This document shows, one piece after another, positions 26,881-36,397 of a DNA stretch of 64,000 bases (its first letter is position 1; every line of letters begins with the position of its first letter). The notes beneath the pieces were generated by a model. The model made no database searches, had not been told where the DNA came from, and was given only the letters and a program-made list of their open reading frames with translations. Source of the DNA: an uncultured Clostridia bacterium (GTDB taxonomy: Bacteria; Bacillota; Clostridia; TANB77; CAG-508); the NCBI GenBank assembly GCA_934141605.1, contig CAKPCL010000001.1:62001-126000 (forward strand), given 5' to 3'. The position numbers and the translations under genes were made by a program.

Positions 26881-27989
26881 AACACTCTAATTAAATAATC
26901 AATGTCAGCTTTAGTGTTAAAGTCTCCAAAAGTGAATCTAATAGCGCCTTTTGCTAATTCATTTGGAACTCCAATTGCCATTAAAACATGTGATGGGTTA
27001 TTATCTCCTGAAGAACATGCTGAACCACCTGACGCACAAATACCATATTCATCTAGTTTAAATAATAATTCGCTTGAATCAGTATTTTTAAAACTTATAT
27101 TAATATTACCCGGAAGCCTTTTTTCCATAGTTCCATTTATATGAATATCTGGCACTTCTTCTTTTAGCTTATTTAAACAGTAATTCCTTAAATTACTTAA
27201 TTTTTCTTGATATTGTTTCAAGTTTTTTTCTGCAATTTGAGCTGCTTTTCCTATTGCAACAATTTCCGCCACATTTTCTGTTCCTGACCTTTTATTTTTT
27301 TCTTGATGTCCACCGTCAAGAAATCGTTCAAACTCTATTCCTTTTCTTACATATAATGCTCCTATTCCTTTAGGTGCATATATTTTATGTCCTGACAATG
27401 ATAGCATATCTATGTTCATTTTTTGTACATCTATTTTTATGTTTCCTACTGCTTGCACGGCATCTGTGTGAAAAATAATATTGTTTTCATGTGCTATTTT
27501 TGATATTTCTTCTATTGGTTCAATTGTTCCAATTTCATTGTTTGCAAACATTATACTTATTATTATTGTATCTTTTCTAATAGCATTTTTTAGAGCTTCT
27601 AAATTGACGAATCCGTTTTTATCTACATCTAAATATGTGACCTCAAATCCTTTTTTTTCTAGATTTTTACAACTATTAAGTATTGCTGGGTGTTCTATTT
27701 TTGATGTTATGATGTGCTTTCCTTTGTTTTTGTTTGCATATGCTATTCCTTTTATTGCCATATTATCACTTTCAGAACCACAACTAGTAAAATATATTTC
27801 TTCTGGCTTACAATTAATTAGTGATGCAACTCTTTTTCTAGCTTCATCTATTGCTCTTTTTGCACTTCTACCAATGCTATAAATTGATGATGGGTTTCCA
27901 TATTCTAGGCTAAGATATGGAATCATTTCTCTAAAAACCTCTTCTTTAACTTTAGTTGTTGCACTATTGTCAAAATATCTAATTTCCAT
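26862..27989 (-). CDS. Cysteine desulfurase (NifS/IscS family)
   Basis: A PLP enzyme that takes sulfur from cysteine for iron-sulfur cluster or thio-nucleoside synthesis. It has 375 residues. The N-terminus is YFDNSATTKV, the PLP lysine is in SGHKIYAPKG, and the catalytic cysteine is in GSACSSG. There is no adjacent iscU or thiI, so the sulfur acceptor cannot be named. Confidence 0.93.
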   Translation of the reverse strand: MEIRYFDNSATTKVKEEVFREMIPYLSLEYGNPSSIYSIGRSAKRAIDEARKRVASLINCKPEEIYFTSCGSESDNMAIKGIAYANKNKGKHIITSKIEHPAILNSCKNLEKKGFEVTYLDVDKNGFVNLEALKNAIRKDTIIISIMFANNEIGTIEPIEEISKIAHENNIIFHTDAVQAVGNIKIDVQKMNIDMLSLSGHKIYAPKGIGALYVRKGIEFERFLDGGHQEKNKRSGTENVAEIVAIGKAAQIAEKNLKQYQEKLSNLRNYCLNKLKEEVPDIHINGTMEKRLPGNINISFKNTDSSELLFKLDEYGICASGGSACSSGDNNPSHVLMAIGVPNELAKGAIRFTFGDFNTKADIDYLIRVLKKIRD

Positions 27990-28058
27990 AATATTCCTCT
28001 TTTCTATTTCTAATAAATTAGAAGCACAATCTTTTTATATTATATTCGTCATATAGTG

Positions 28059-28925
28059 TTAGTTGTTAATTAAATTTTTAATTTTGTCTAAATTTTTAAG
28101 TGTTTGCCTATAACCATAGTTGTAACAATCATCTAATTTTTCAACTTCTAATAAACCCGTTTTATCAGTTTGTATTGTTAATATCATGTCACTGTTTTTT
28201 ATATTTTCTTCTGATACTTTGTTTCCCATTATGTCTATGGACCTCATAGCTATATCCATTATATTACTGTTTTCATTAATTTCATCTGCCATAAAATTAA
28301 CTGTAAGTACTTTATCTGCTCCCTGTCTTTTTACTTCGGTAGTTGGAAAATTATCTAAAATTCCTCCGTCTAAAAATTTGTGATTTTTATATATACATGG
28401 GTCAAATGCTACTGGAAAGCTACTACTTGCCCTTATTGCTTTTCCTATTTGGATATCTGTTATATATCTTTTTTGGTTTTCAGTCTCTTTTGGTATAAAA
28501 TTAGTAAATATATATTCATTTGAGTCTTGAATATCTACTGTCGGTATAACTATTGGTATTTTTATGTCTGTTATTTTTCTTATTCCTTTTCTTTTTGCGA
28601 CCTCGTTAAATGCTTTTTCTATTTCTTCTCCTGAATAAAAACCAGAGAAGTTTGTTTTTTTGTTTGCCATAAAGTTTTTTAAGCTTGTTATTTTTGTCAT
28701 TGAATTTTGATTTACTAAATCTCTTGCATATCTTTTAAATAATATGTATATATAGTATGGAGAATATCCCATTGCGTATAATGTTGATATTATGCTTCCT
28801 GAGCTTGTTCCTCCTATTACATCTATTTTTATATTGTTTTCTTCTAGTGCTTTTAGTACGCCTGCATGTGCTATTCCTCTTATTCCTCCACCTGATAATG
28901 CTAATCCTAATTTCAATTTACTCAC
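28059..28925 (-). CDS. Patatin-like phospholipase
   Basis: A 288-residue serine lipid hydrolase of the RssA/patatin family. The oxyanion loop is SGGGIRG near residue 11, the nucleophile elbow is GTSSG near residue 40, and the catalytic aspartate is in DGGILDNFP. No signal peptide is visible, so it is probably cytosolic or membrane-peripheral. The physiological substrate is unknown. Confidence 0.9.
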   Translation of the reverse strand: MSKLKLGLALSGGGIRGIAHAGVLKALEENNIKIDVIGGTSSGSIISTLYAMGYSPYYIYILFKRYARDLVNQNSMTKITSLKNFMANKKTNFSGFYSGEEIEKAFNEVAKRKGIRKITDIKIPIVIPTVDIQDSNEYIFTNFIPKETENQKRYITDIQIGKAIRASSSFPVAFDPCIYKNHKFLDGGILDNFPTTEVKRQGADKVLTVNFMADEINENSNIMDIAMRSIDIMGNKVSEENIKNSDMILTIQTDKTGLLEVEKLDDCYNYGYRQTLKNLDKIKNLINN

Positions 28926-28993
28926 CTCATGTAAAGTATTTACTATTTTTTATGAATTTAAACCTGTTTTGGTTACTATTGATTAGCGGGATT

Positions 28994-29036
28994 AAGGGGC
29001 CATCACATCAAATTTTGTTTGATATGATAGCCCCTT
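28994..29036. terminator. Strong hairpin of unclear direction
   Basis: AAGGGGC-ATCA-ATCAAA pairs with TTTGAT-TGAT-GCCCCTT. A T run follows on the plus strand, but no plus-strand gene ends here. On the minus strand it follows the WG-repeat gene but lacks a T-tract. Confidence 0.5.
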
Positions 29037-29054
29037 GATTTTTCTTATTAGTTT

Positions 29055-30779
29055 TTATTTTGTATAATATATTTCTCCATTTCCATATATTACTTGATAA
29101 TATTGTCCTATAAATGTTGGTTCATTATTGTTTAATTTATATGTTGGCTCTACTATGATTTTTCCTTCATTGTCTATAATTCCCCATTTATCATTTTGTT
29201 TAATTCCGGCAAAACCATATTTATTTATTTCTGTAACTTTATCATATTTAAAGTCAATTATTTTTGTTCCTGATATATCTACAAATCCCCATTTGTTGTT
29301 TTGTTGTTTTGCAAATATTTTATTGTTTGTATATACTTGTGTATTTTCTACTTCTTTTCCGTCTATTAGTATATATTTAGTTTCTTCGTCATTATATATT
29401 TTTAAATAGTTTTTGTTATTTTCAATTGTAGCATCTTTTAATTCTGCTATTTTTTCCATTTTTGCTGAATATATTTCTGTCATTTTTGTTGAGTTATTTA
29501 CGGCTTGCATCATTTGTGTATCTTCTATTTTTTGAATTGAATTGTAGTTAAATTCAATTTTTGTTGTTTCTTCATTGTCTATAATTCCTAGTTTTCCATT
29601 TGTATTACATGCTATAAAGTAGTCTCCATATAGGTGTTGGATATATGTATATTCTTTTTGTGTTATTTTTTCTTCATTTTTATAAATGCTGTATATTGTT
29701 TTTTCGTTTGCTGTTTCTATATGAATTTTGTAGTCTGTGTTGTTAACATCTATTATGGCTGTATTTTCGCTTATGTCTGTTTCTTGTCCGTTTTGGTCAA
29801 ATACTTTTACTGTTTCATCATTTGTTTTTGCATATATATAGTTTCCTGTTATGTCTATTTGTTTATATTCTATTGGTACAATAATTTTTCCACTTATTGA
29901 AATTACGCCATATTTTTTTCCTTTTGTTGCTGTTATCGTGTTATTGCTTTCATTATAAATTAATGATTGATATTCATTGTCTATTATTTTTTTGTCATTT
30001 TTTAATAGTCCATATTTTCCATTTTCTGCACATATTAAGTAACTGTCTTCACTGTTTATTCCTGTTATTCTATATAAATCATTGTATTTTACTTCTATTA
30101 TTTCTTTTCCTTCTAGATTTACATATCCGTATCTATATCCTTCTTCTGTTGTTTCGCTTACTATATATGCTGATTTTTTATATCCTGTGCCTTCTTCGTA
30201 AAATTTATCTGCTTCTATTTTGTCATATTGAATTTTTACTAGTGTTGTTCCTTTGATGTTTATTACTCCGTATTTATTGTCTTTTTTTACTAGTAGTTCT
30301 CCTTCTTTTGTTTGTAGTGTGTCTATTTCATCATATATTGCATTTGTTAATTTTTTTCCGTTTATGTCTATTATTCCATATTTTCCGTTTTGGCTATATT
30401 TTAATGTGCTTTTTTCGTACATTAAATCACTATATACATTTTTTAGTCTTAATGGTTCTATGTTTTCGTATTGTGTATATATTTCTTCATTTTTTGAGTT
30501 TATGGTTTTTGTGCTGTTTTCTTCATAGCATATAAATACATCTTTTTCTGGGTTTGGTATTTTTATGTCTTTATATTTTGCTTCTATTATTTTGTTTCCT
30601 TTTGTATCTATTACTCCATATTTTCCGTTTTCTTTTAGTACAAAGTATTTGTATTCTGATATTGTCTCTATTTCATATTTTCTGTTTTCTTTCTGGATTT
30701 TTTGTGTTGTGAAATATGCTGCTCCTGCTATTATAATAATGCTCAATATTGATATAATTATTATATTTTTCTTTTTCAT
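29055..30779 (-). CDS. WG-repeat protein with N-terminal membrane anchor
   Basis: A 574-residue protein. Residues 7-25 form a single hydrophobic helix (IIISILSIIIIAGAAYF), a signal anchor that places the rest outside the cell. The remainder consists of WG-type beta repeats such as ENGKYGVIDTKGNKIIEAKY and NKWGFVDISGTKIIDFKY, at least ten of which can be seen. WG repeats form beta-propeller-like surfaces of unknown function. It is a single gene. Confidence 0.85.
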   Translation of the reverse strand: MKKKNIIIISILSIIIIAGAAYFTTQKIQKENRKYEIETISEYKYFVLKENGKYGVIDTKGNKIIEAKYKDIKIPNPEKDVFICYEENSTKTINSKNEEIYTQYENIEPLRLKNVYSDLMYEKSTLKYSQNGKYGIIDINGKKLTNAIYDEIDTLQTKEGELLVKKDNKYGVINIKGTTLVKIQYDKIEADKFYEEGTGYKKSAYIVSETTEEGYRYGYVNLEGKEIIEVKYNDLYRITGINSEDSYLICAENGKYGLLKNDKKIIDNEYQSLIYNESNNTITATKGKKYGVISISGKIIVPIEYKQIDITGNYIYAKTNDETVKVFDQNGQETDISENTAIIDVNNTDYKIHIETANEKTIYSIYKNEEKITQKEYTYIQHLYGDYFIACNTNGKLGIIDNEETTKIEFNYNSIQKIEDTQMMQAVNNSTKMTEIYSAKMEKIAELKDATIENNKNYLKIYNDEETKYILIDGKEVENTQVYTNNKIFAKQQNNKWGFVDISGTKIIDFKYDKVTEINKYGFAGIKQNDKWGIIDNEGKIIVEPTYKLNNNEPTFIGQYYQVIYGNGEIYYTK

Positions 30780-30890
30780 AGTTCTTCTCCTTGGTTTTTT
30801 TCATATTTTATAATATTTTATCATATTTTATATGGTTTATGCAACTATAATTTCGACACAAAATAAATTTAAATTTAAAAAGGCTACAAT

Positions 30891-31039
30891 AATAAAATGT
30901 TGATATATTAATATTTTGAAACAAAAGTCCCGATGGCAGACCCTAGCTATGTTTTTAAGATGTCGTCCAAATCTTTGATTTGGTGTCGACAGCTATATGC
31001 AAAGCTCGTAAGAAATATTAATATATGAACATTTATAGC
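30891..31039. repeat. Intergenic palindromic element, long version
   Basis: AT-rich ends with the ATATTAATAT core (left around 30900-30917, right around 31013-31030) are near-perfect inverse complements. The interior at about 30920-30957 is the inverse complement of the conserved core found at 41745-41786 and 57606-57640. It also has about 55 extra bases with a CCAAATC/GATTTGG hairpin. It fills most of the 348-base gap 30780-31127. Confidence 0.7.
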
Positions 31040-31077
31040 AACTAATTTAAGTTTTTACTGTACTGAACTGTAACTGA

Positions 31078-31119
31078 AAAAGACATGTAATATATTTGAA
31101 TTTATATTGCATGTCTTTT
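31078..31119 (-). terminator. Terminator of the first sortase gene
   Basis: AAAAGACATG and CATGTCTTTT with inner AATATA/TATATT pairs form a stem of about 17 bp. On the minus strand a T run follows. Confidence 0.75.
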
Positions 31120-31127
31120 GAGGTATT

Positions 31128-31799
31128 TTAAGTGCCATTATTTAGTTTTTCTATTCCTTGTATGCATCTTCTGTATTTTGGTTCATTTTCAACGCATGTT
31201 ATTAGCGTTATTTTATTTTCTTTTGTGTTTTCTAAATCTTCCCAATCTGTATCTTTTATTATTTTGTTTTTAATAACTACATATGTTTTTTCAAAGTCAT
31301 TATATTTATAAATGATTTCGTCTCCTTCTTGTAGTTCTTTAATTTTTGCAAAATAGTTTACTGCATATCCTCTATTATGTGCTGCCAGCCCTACATTTCC
31401 ACTTTTTTTAGAGGTCTCTTCAAAATGACCTACATATTTTTCCATTACTTCTTGTTCTGTGCCTTCAGATATGCTTGCTTCTAAAGATATTTTTGGTATT
31501 TTTATTGTCCAGTTTTTTTCTTTTGTTTGTATGTTGGAATAACTTTCTTCCTTTTTTGAATTTTCATTTTCTATATCTGTTTGATTATTTTGATTTTTGT
31601 TTTCTTCTTTTGTGTTTTGATTGATATTGTTTGAGCTTAATTCAACTAGTACTATATTTTTCTTGAATATATTAGAGAAAAGGTTAGCCTCTACTGTTTT
31701 AATTAAAGGTTGTATATTTAAATTTGTAAAAAAAATGTATATTAGTATTGTTATTATTAGGCTTATAATATCAACATATCTTTTGGTATAGCTAATCAT
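31128..31799 (-). CDS. Sortase family transpeptidase (first of two)
   Basis: A 223-residue membrane-anchored sortase. It has an N-terminal hydrophobic span (residues 10-27), an Asn/Glu/Lys-rich linker, and a catalytic domain with the histidine in GLAAHNRG, the cysteine in TLITCVENE and the arginine in KYRRCIQG. Sortases link surface proteins to peptidoglycan or build pili. No LPXTG-type substrate is visible nearby. Class assignment (D- or E-like) cannot be settled by eye. Confidence 0.88.
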   Translation of the reverse strand: MISYTKRYVDIISLIITILIYIFFTNLNIQPLIKTVEANLFSNIFKKNIVLVELSSNNINQNTKEENKNQNNQTDIENENSKKEESYSNIQTKEKNWTIKIPKISLEASISEGTEQEVMEKYVGHFEETSKKSGNVGLAAHNRGYAVNYFAKIKELQEGDEIIYKYNDFEKTYVVIKNKIIKDTDWEDLENTKENKITLITCVENEPKYRRCIQGIEKLNNGT

Positions 31800-31982
31800 T
31801 CATTATAATTCACCTGCCTTTTTGTTTAATTGTAATTTGGATTTTGTTTTTTCGAAAAAACTTTTTTAGATTAAAAAACACTTTCGTGTATTTGATTTAA
31901 AATCTATAACTATGTTAACATGTTTTTTGGATTTTGTAAAGAACTTTTCATCGCAATTTTCGGCATTTTTCGACAGTTCTCT

Positions 31983-32020
31983 AAAAGTACAGATTTTAGT
32001 TGCTTTATTTCTGTACTTTT
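31983..32020 (-). terminator. Hairpin just after the restored end of the Rpn gene
   Basis: AAAAGTACAGA (31983-31993) and TCTGTACTTTT (32010-32020) are perfect 11-bp arms with a 16-base loop. It starts 8 bases beyond the stop codon reached after recoding (32028-32030), which supports that stop as the real gene end. Confidence 0.65.
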
Positions 32021-32027
32021 GGTTCTA

Positions 32028-32949
32028 TTATTTGTTATTTTTTAGTTTTTCTATTTCTTTTTTTGATAATTCTGTTATTTCCATTATTTGTTCTATTGTA
32101 AATTTCTTTTCTAACATTTTTTGAGCAATTTTTATTTTATTATTCTTTTCTCCGTTCTACTTTTCCGTACTTCTCTTCCGCTTTTGTATTCCGCTTTTCT
32201 TCACCAATTTTCAAAGCTTCTTCTTTCGCATCATATATCATACTATTAACATCTGACTCCCACAAATCCCTCATGTCTTCTAAATATTGGGCTTCTTTAC
32301 TGGCTGTGAAATATTTTATTTCTACTTCTGCTTCTTTTATTATATTATTTTTTGTCTTTGCCATTTCTATTTCCCCCTTATCCGTATCGTCTATTACAGC
32401 TAGCCATTGATTTAGTTTATTATCCATGTCTCGCTTCTTTTCTCTAAATTTTGGTAGCTGTATATAGTATTCTTTTACGATACTATTTACTTGATAATCC
32501 CTATGGTTATTTAAGACTTTTACAGTATCTAATATGTATTCATCAAAGCCAAATAAATTATAGTCTAATATGTAAATTGCTACTACTTCTTTTGCGTCTT
32601 GATACTGTTCTCCTCTTGAAAAGTTTCTTGATATTGTTTTTGCTTCATAAATGTCGTTTCTTTGTTCTAGATTTTTTCTGTCTTTTACTTGCATTTCTAC
32701 ATTTACTATCATGCCATCATTTAAAGTGGCTTGTATGTCTAATCTTCCGCCTTTTTCTCTTGTGCTTAATTGTTCTAAATTTACTTCTTCTTTTATTTCT
32801 ATTTTCGTTATTTCTATTTTTAATATCGAATTTAAGAAGTCTATTAAATATTTTTCGTTCCCTTTTCTGCTAAAAAATGCTTTGAATATTATATCATTTT
32901 TTAGATTTAATTTTTTTCTAATTCTTGCATTTGGTATTTTTTGTGTCAT
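32028..32949 (-). CDS. Rpn-family recombination-promoting nuclease, readable only with four CGGA recodings
   Basis: A PD-(D/E)XK nuclease/putative transposase of the Rpn (TIGR01784-like) family. Asp71 in GGRLDI and Glu85-x-Gln87 in VEMQV form the nuclease core. The start is ATG at 32949 after GGAGG. In the nominal frame the protein ends early at 32140 in RRKE. At four places, residues 253, 257, 261 and 265, the in-frame codon is CGG followed by A. Reading each CGGA as glycine gives EKGIQKGREVGKVEGEKN and then KIAQKMLEKKFTIEQIMEI and ELSKKEIEKL. That is the typical Rpn C-terminus. The 922-base span minus four bases is 306 codons, stopping at 32028-32030. Confidence 0.8.
32151..32193 (-). other. 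Cluster of four CGGA recoding sites at 13-base spacing
   Basis: On the minus strand CGG occurs at 32191-32193, 32178-32180, 32165-32167 and 32152-32154, each followed by A. Each site is in frame only if the previous one has already been read as four bases. The 13-base period equals one quadruplet plus three triplets. Confidence 0.7.
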
Positions 32950-33185
32950 TGTTGCCTCCTTTATTATAACAAGTACTTTTACAAAATTCAAGCTTTTGTT
33001 ATAACTTTTTAATAAATATTTTCTATTTAGTTAATATGTGCGTATTTTTCTTTTGCATACTAAATAGACCTGTACCTCCTTTCTTTTTTTATTTTTTGTT
33101 TTTTGGGTTTTGTTTTGATTTTAATTTTGATTTCAAATTTTGAAATAATTAAATTTGATTTAAAATTTTTGAATTTTAAAATTTA

Positions 33186-33238
33186 AGCCACTTATATGGA
33201 CTAAATAGAATATTCTATTTATATCACATTAAGTGGCT
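33186..33238. terminator. Inverted repeat downstream of the prepilin-like gene
   Basis: AGCCACTTA-ATG and CAT-ATAAGTGGCT (read on the minus strand) flank a central AATAGAATATTCTATT palindrome. It lies in the 370-base gap 32950-33319, which is otherwise AT-rich and shows no gene. Confidence 0.5.
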
Positions 33239-33319
33239 ATTGTAAATATTTTTTGAGTAATTTTATGTAGATTTTATCGCAAAAAACAACATTTTTTGAC
33301 AAAGCTATAGAGTTCAGCT

Positions 33320-34429
33320 CTACAAGTATAAAATTGGCCTAAAGCCTAGGCTATTGTAGTTAACAAAATTGCTGTAGTTATAGCGAATGCTAGTGTAATT
33401 GCTGGCGCTGTTGAAAGAGCCTCCACGATAGACACAAGGATGATCAGAACGGTTTGAAGTTTCTGTTGTAAATTCATATACATTACTTGCCATGTCATAT
33501 ATATTACATTTTACATCTACTGTTGTTCCTGTAGAAGAAAAAGATGAACTTACTGGAGTTTGTCTTGAATATTTTGTATTTGTACAATTTTGTATAAATA
33601 ATATTGCTGTATCCCATGCATAGCTATTTATTAAATCACTTGTAAATGGATTTGTATTATCATACATATTTTGCGCTTGTGTTGCTGCATTTGGTTGTGT
33701 TATGTTATTCCATACTGTATCCGTTTTTACTTCTGTTAATTTTCCACTTGTTGCATTTTTTCTTGCTTCATATCTTCCTATATAGTATCCTCCATTTGTT
33801 GCCACACTTGTTTTAAAATCTGTTATACTTTTGGCTATAGTATTTCCTTTACTTGCAGTTTCGCTAAAATATGTGTCAACAACTTTTTCACCTTGTGCTG
33901 TTTCATTTCCACTTTCATCAAATGTATATCTATCTAGATTTATAGTTGTTGTTGAGCCATCTGCTTTTGTTATTGTTCCTACTGGTACCCATACAAACTG
34001 GCTTCCATTTGTTGCTGTTGCTTTTCCTTCTAAATCTACTGTTGCATCTTCTACTACTATTCCTTTATCTACTGTTGTTGCATTGCTTGTTGTAGCATCT
34101 GATACTATTTTAAATCCTGCTGGTACTGTAAAAAGATTTCCCTTCGTATCTTTCAATACTGTATTTTTTGTTTTGCTTAAGACTGTATTAATTTTATCAC
34201 TTGTTAATTCTTCTGCAATGTATCTATTTATTTCTTGTTCATATGTTCCTAATATTGTTGCTTGATTTTGCGTTGCTTCTTTACTTTTCTGTTTTGCTTT
34301 TTGTGCTTGTGAAAATAAGCCTTGATTTGTCAAGGTTTGTATTGATATTCCGGCTAATATTAGCAATAAAATTACAGTTATTACTAAAGCTACTAATGTA
34401 ATTCCTCTTCTTTCGTTTATCTTTTTCAT
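33320..34429 (-). CDS. Prepilin-like protein with a C-terminal FGE/SUMF1-like domain
   Basis: A 369-residue exported protein. The N-terminus RRGITLVALVITVILLLILA is a type III (prepilin) signal with cleavage expected after the glycine and a hydrophobic helix following. The C-terminal third ends with NIYDMASNVYEFTTE, CVYRGGSFNS and LGFRPILYL, the pattern of formylglycine-generating-enzyme-like (C-type lectin fold) domains. Such chimeras are probably surface or pseudopilus adhesins rather than enzymes. No pilus assembly genes are in the window. Confidence 0.8.
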   Translation of the reverse strand: MKKINERRGITLVALVITVILLLILAGISIQTLTNQGLFSQAQKAKQKSKEATQNQATILGTYEQEINRYIAEELTSDKINTVLSKTKNTVLKDTKGNLFTVPAGFKIVSDATTSNATTVDKGIVVEDATVDLEGKATATNGSQFVWVPVGTITKADGSTTTINLDRYTFDESGNETAQGEKVVDTYFSETASKGNTIAKSITDFKTSVATNGGYYIGRYEARKNATSGKLTEVKTDTVWNNITQPNAATQAQNMYDNTNPFTSDLINSYAWDTAILFIQNCTNTKYSRQTPVSSSFSSTGTTVDVKCNIYDMASNVYEFTTETSNRSDHPCVYRGGSFNSASNYTSIRYNYSNFVNYNSLGFRPILYL

Positions 34430-34577
34430 TTTTTCCTCCTACTTATGTCATTTTTATTATATTTTAACTTAGATTTTTTTATTTTTGTTCTTTTAAAACA
34501 CATTGTTTTAAATTATTAAATAAAAAATATTTTATTTTATAATTTTTTTGTTAGCATGCGTTAAGGAGAATTTTTGT

Positions 34578-34793
34578 ATGAAAACAAGAATTAAAGATTT
34601 AAGAGAAGATAAAGATTTAACCCAAAAAGAAGTAAGCCAATATTTAAACATATCCCAAGTAGCATATTCTTACTACGAAATAAATAAAAGAAGTATGCCA
34701 TTAGAAATTCTTTCTAAATTGGCAGACTTCTATAATACAAGCACTGATTACATATTATATAGAACAAATGAAATAAAACCTTATAAAAAGTAA
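34578..34793 (+). CDS. XRE-family helix-turn-helix regulator
   Basis: A 71-residue protein made almost only of a helix-turn-helix domain: LTQKEVSQYLNISQVAYSYYE, then LADFYNTSTDYILYRT. AAGGAGA precedes the ATG at 34578; the upstream in-frame ATG at 34548 lacks such a site. A TATAAT at 34538-34543 may be its -10 box. Targets are unknown. Confidence 0.82.
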   Translation: MKTRIKDLREDKDLTQKEVSQYLNISQVAYSYYEINKRSMPLEILSKLADFYNTSTDYILYRTNEIKPYKK

Positions 34794-34798
34794 AGAAA

Positions 34799-34895
34799 TG
34801 TCCAAATGGGACGGTTCTTTTTGGACATCGGTTCCAAATGGTCAAAATGTCCAAATAGAACCGTCCCATTTGGACAGAACCGTCTCTATTGGACA
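34799..34895. repeat. Palindromic repeat cluster: two full 29-bp units and one partial
   Basis: Full units are at 34799-34827 and 34848-34876, in opposite orientations, with TGTCCAAA/TTTGGACA arms. A partial unit at 34876-34895 supplies the TAG stop of the histidine kinase. It is the same family as at 12122-12182. Confidence 0.88.
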
Positions 34896-36397
34896 TTAAG
34901 TTCAAAATAAAATTCAACGCCGTCTTCTTTATTGATAACTCCATATTTATTTCCGTAATTGTTCATTATAGCTTTGACAAATGCCAGTCCAATTCCGGTT
35001 CCTCCGTCTTCTCTATTTCTGGATTCATCTACTTTGTAAAATCTATTCCAAATACGGTTTAAATCTTCTTCTTTTATGTTGTCTCCGGTATTAAATACTT
35101 TTACACAAACTTTATTTGTATAAGAGTTTACCTCATTTTTGATTCTTATTATTTTTTCTCCGTTTGGAGTTGGTTTTACATTTTTGATTGCATTTGTAAT
35201 ATAGTTTGTTATTACCTGTTCAATGTAAAAATCATCAGCAAATACATTAACATCTTCTGTGTTTTCCCATTCGACTTTAATGTTGTTTTCTTCTAACATA
35301 ACTTGTGATTTTCTAATGACTTCTTTTTCAACTTCTACAATGTTGAATTCTTTGTCGTTAAATTCTCTTTTTCCATATTCTAATTTCATTAGTTCTAATA
35401 GCTGTTTTACAAGTCGGTCCATTTTATTAGTTTCGTCTAAGATTACTTCTGCATAGAACTTTTTGCTCTCTTCGTCAGAATTTACATTTTCAAGTAGTCC
35501 CTCACTGTATCCTTGTATTAATGCAATTGGCGTTTTTAATTCATGTGATACATCTGATATAAATGTTTTTCTCATTTCATCTATTTTTGATTTTTCTTCA
35601 ATGTCTCTTTCTAGTTCTATATTTGAACTTCTTAGTTGTTTTATAGTTGTTTCTAGTTTTTCTGACATTGTATTTATACTTTTTCCTAAGTCATTTATTT
35701 CGTCTTTGGCGTCTGTTGTCTTGTACTTTTGACTAAAGTCTAGATTTGACATTTTTTTAGCAATAGTGTTTAGTTCTAGTATTGGTTCAGTGAATTTTCT
35801 TGATACTATTGATACCATTATTGCTGAAATTAATATTGTAAATCCGGCCATTAACCATAAAAATCTATTGGATATTTTTACGCTGTCTTGTATAGATGTT
35901 ACTGGTATTCTTATGTATAAAAAGTATCCGTTGTCTAATACTCCTGAAAGCATTATGTATGACATACCGTTTTTTATGTCTCTTTGTTTTTTTATAGAAA
36001 ACTTGTCGTTTGATTCTAATTCTTTTCCTGTGGTCATATCTAATTTGTTCATTATATCGTTTATAGTTCCTATTGTTGATGAAAAGTTTTTATTTGTAGT
36101 ATATATATTTATTCCATTATTATCTTTAATTAAAATGTCAAAGTTGTTTCTTATTGCTATTTTTTCTAATTCTGTTGATATATCATTTTCTATACTTATA
36201 TTTTTGTAGTGATTGTTTATTGTTTCATATACAGATTTAAGTGTTTTTTCTTTACTGTATAGATAGAAATTTTCTAAAGCAAAATTATTTACAATTATTA
36301 AAAATACTATTATTAATAAAATTGTAAGGCTTAGTGTTAAAAATAGTTTTACTTTTACTGATGAAAATGCTTCTTTTATTTCTTTATTTAATTTCAA
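34886..36397 (-). CDS. Sensor histidine kinase
   Basis: A 503-residue membrane kinase. Two hydrophobic spans (about 15-40 and 175-198) flank an extracellular sensor domain. A HAMP-like region and the phosphoacceptor SHELKTPI near residue 290 follow. The ATP-binding N and G boxes are seen in NYITNAIKN and GGTGIGLAFVKAI. It overlaps the upstream response-regulator gene by 14 bases, so the two form a two-component system. Its last codons and stop fall within a palindromic repeat. Confidence 0.93.
   Translation of the reverse strand: MKLNKEIKEAFSSVKVKLFLTLSLTILLIIVFLIIVNNFALENFYLYSKEKTLKSVYETINNHYKNISIENDISTELEKIAIRNNFDILIKDNNGINIYTTNKNFSSTIGTINDIMNKLDMTTGKELESNDKFSIKKQRDIKNGMSYIMLSGVLDNGYFLYIRIPVTSIQDSVKISNRFLWLMAGFTILISAIMVSIVSRKFTEPILELNTIAKKMSNLDFSQKYKTTDAKDEINDLGKSINTMSEKLETTIKQLRSSNIELERDIEEKSKIDEMRKTFISDVSHELKTPIALIQGYSEGLLENVNSDEESKKFYAEVILDETNKMDRLVKQLLELMKLEYGKREFNDKEFNIVEVEKEVIRKSQVMLEENNIKVEWENTEDVNVFADDFYIEQVITNYITNAIKNVKPTPNGEKIIRIKNEVNSYTNKVCVKVFNTGDNIKEEDLNRIWNRFYKVDESRNREDGGTGIGLAFVKAIMNNYGNKYGVINKEDGVEFYFELNVQ

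Noticed and set aside
28926..29054. Plus-strand gene ending at the 28994-29036 hairpin
   Set aside because: The T run suggests a plus-strand terminator, but no convincing plus-strand frame with a ribosome-binding site precedes it.
32151..32193. 13-base repeats as a phase-variation tract
   Set aside because: The four units share only CGGA and differ in the other bases, so slippage between them is unlikely, and the restored frame needs all four.
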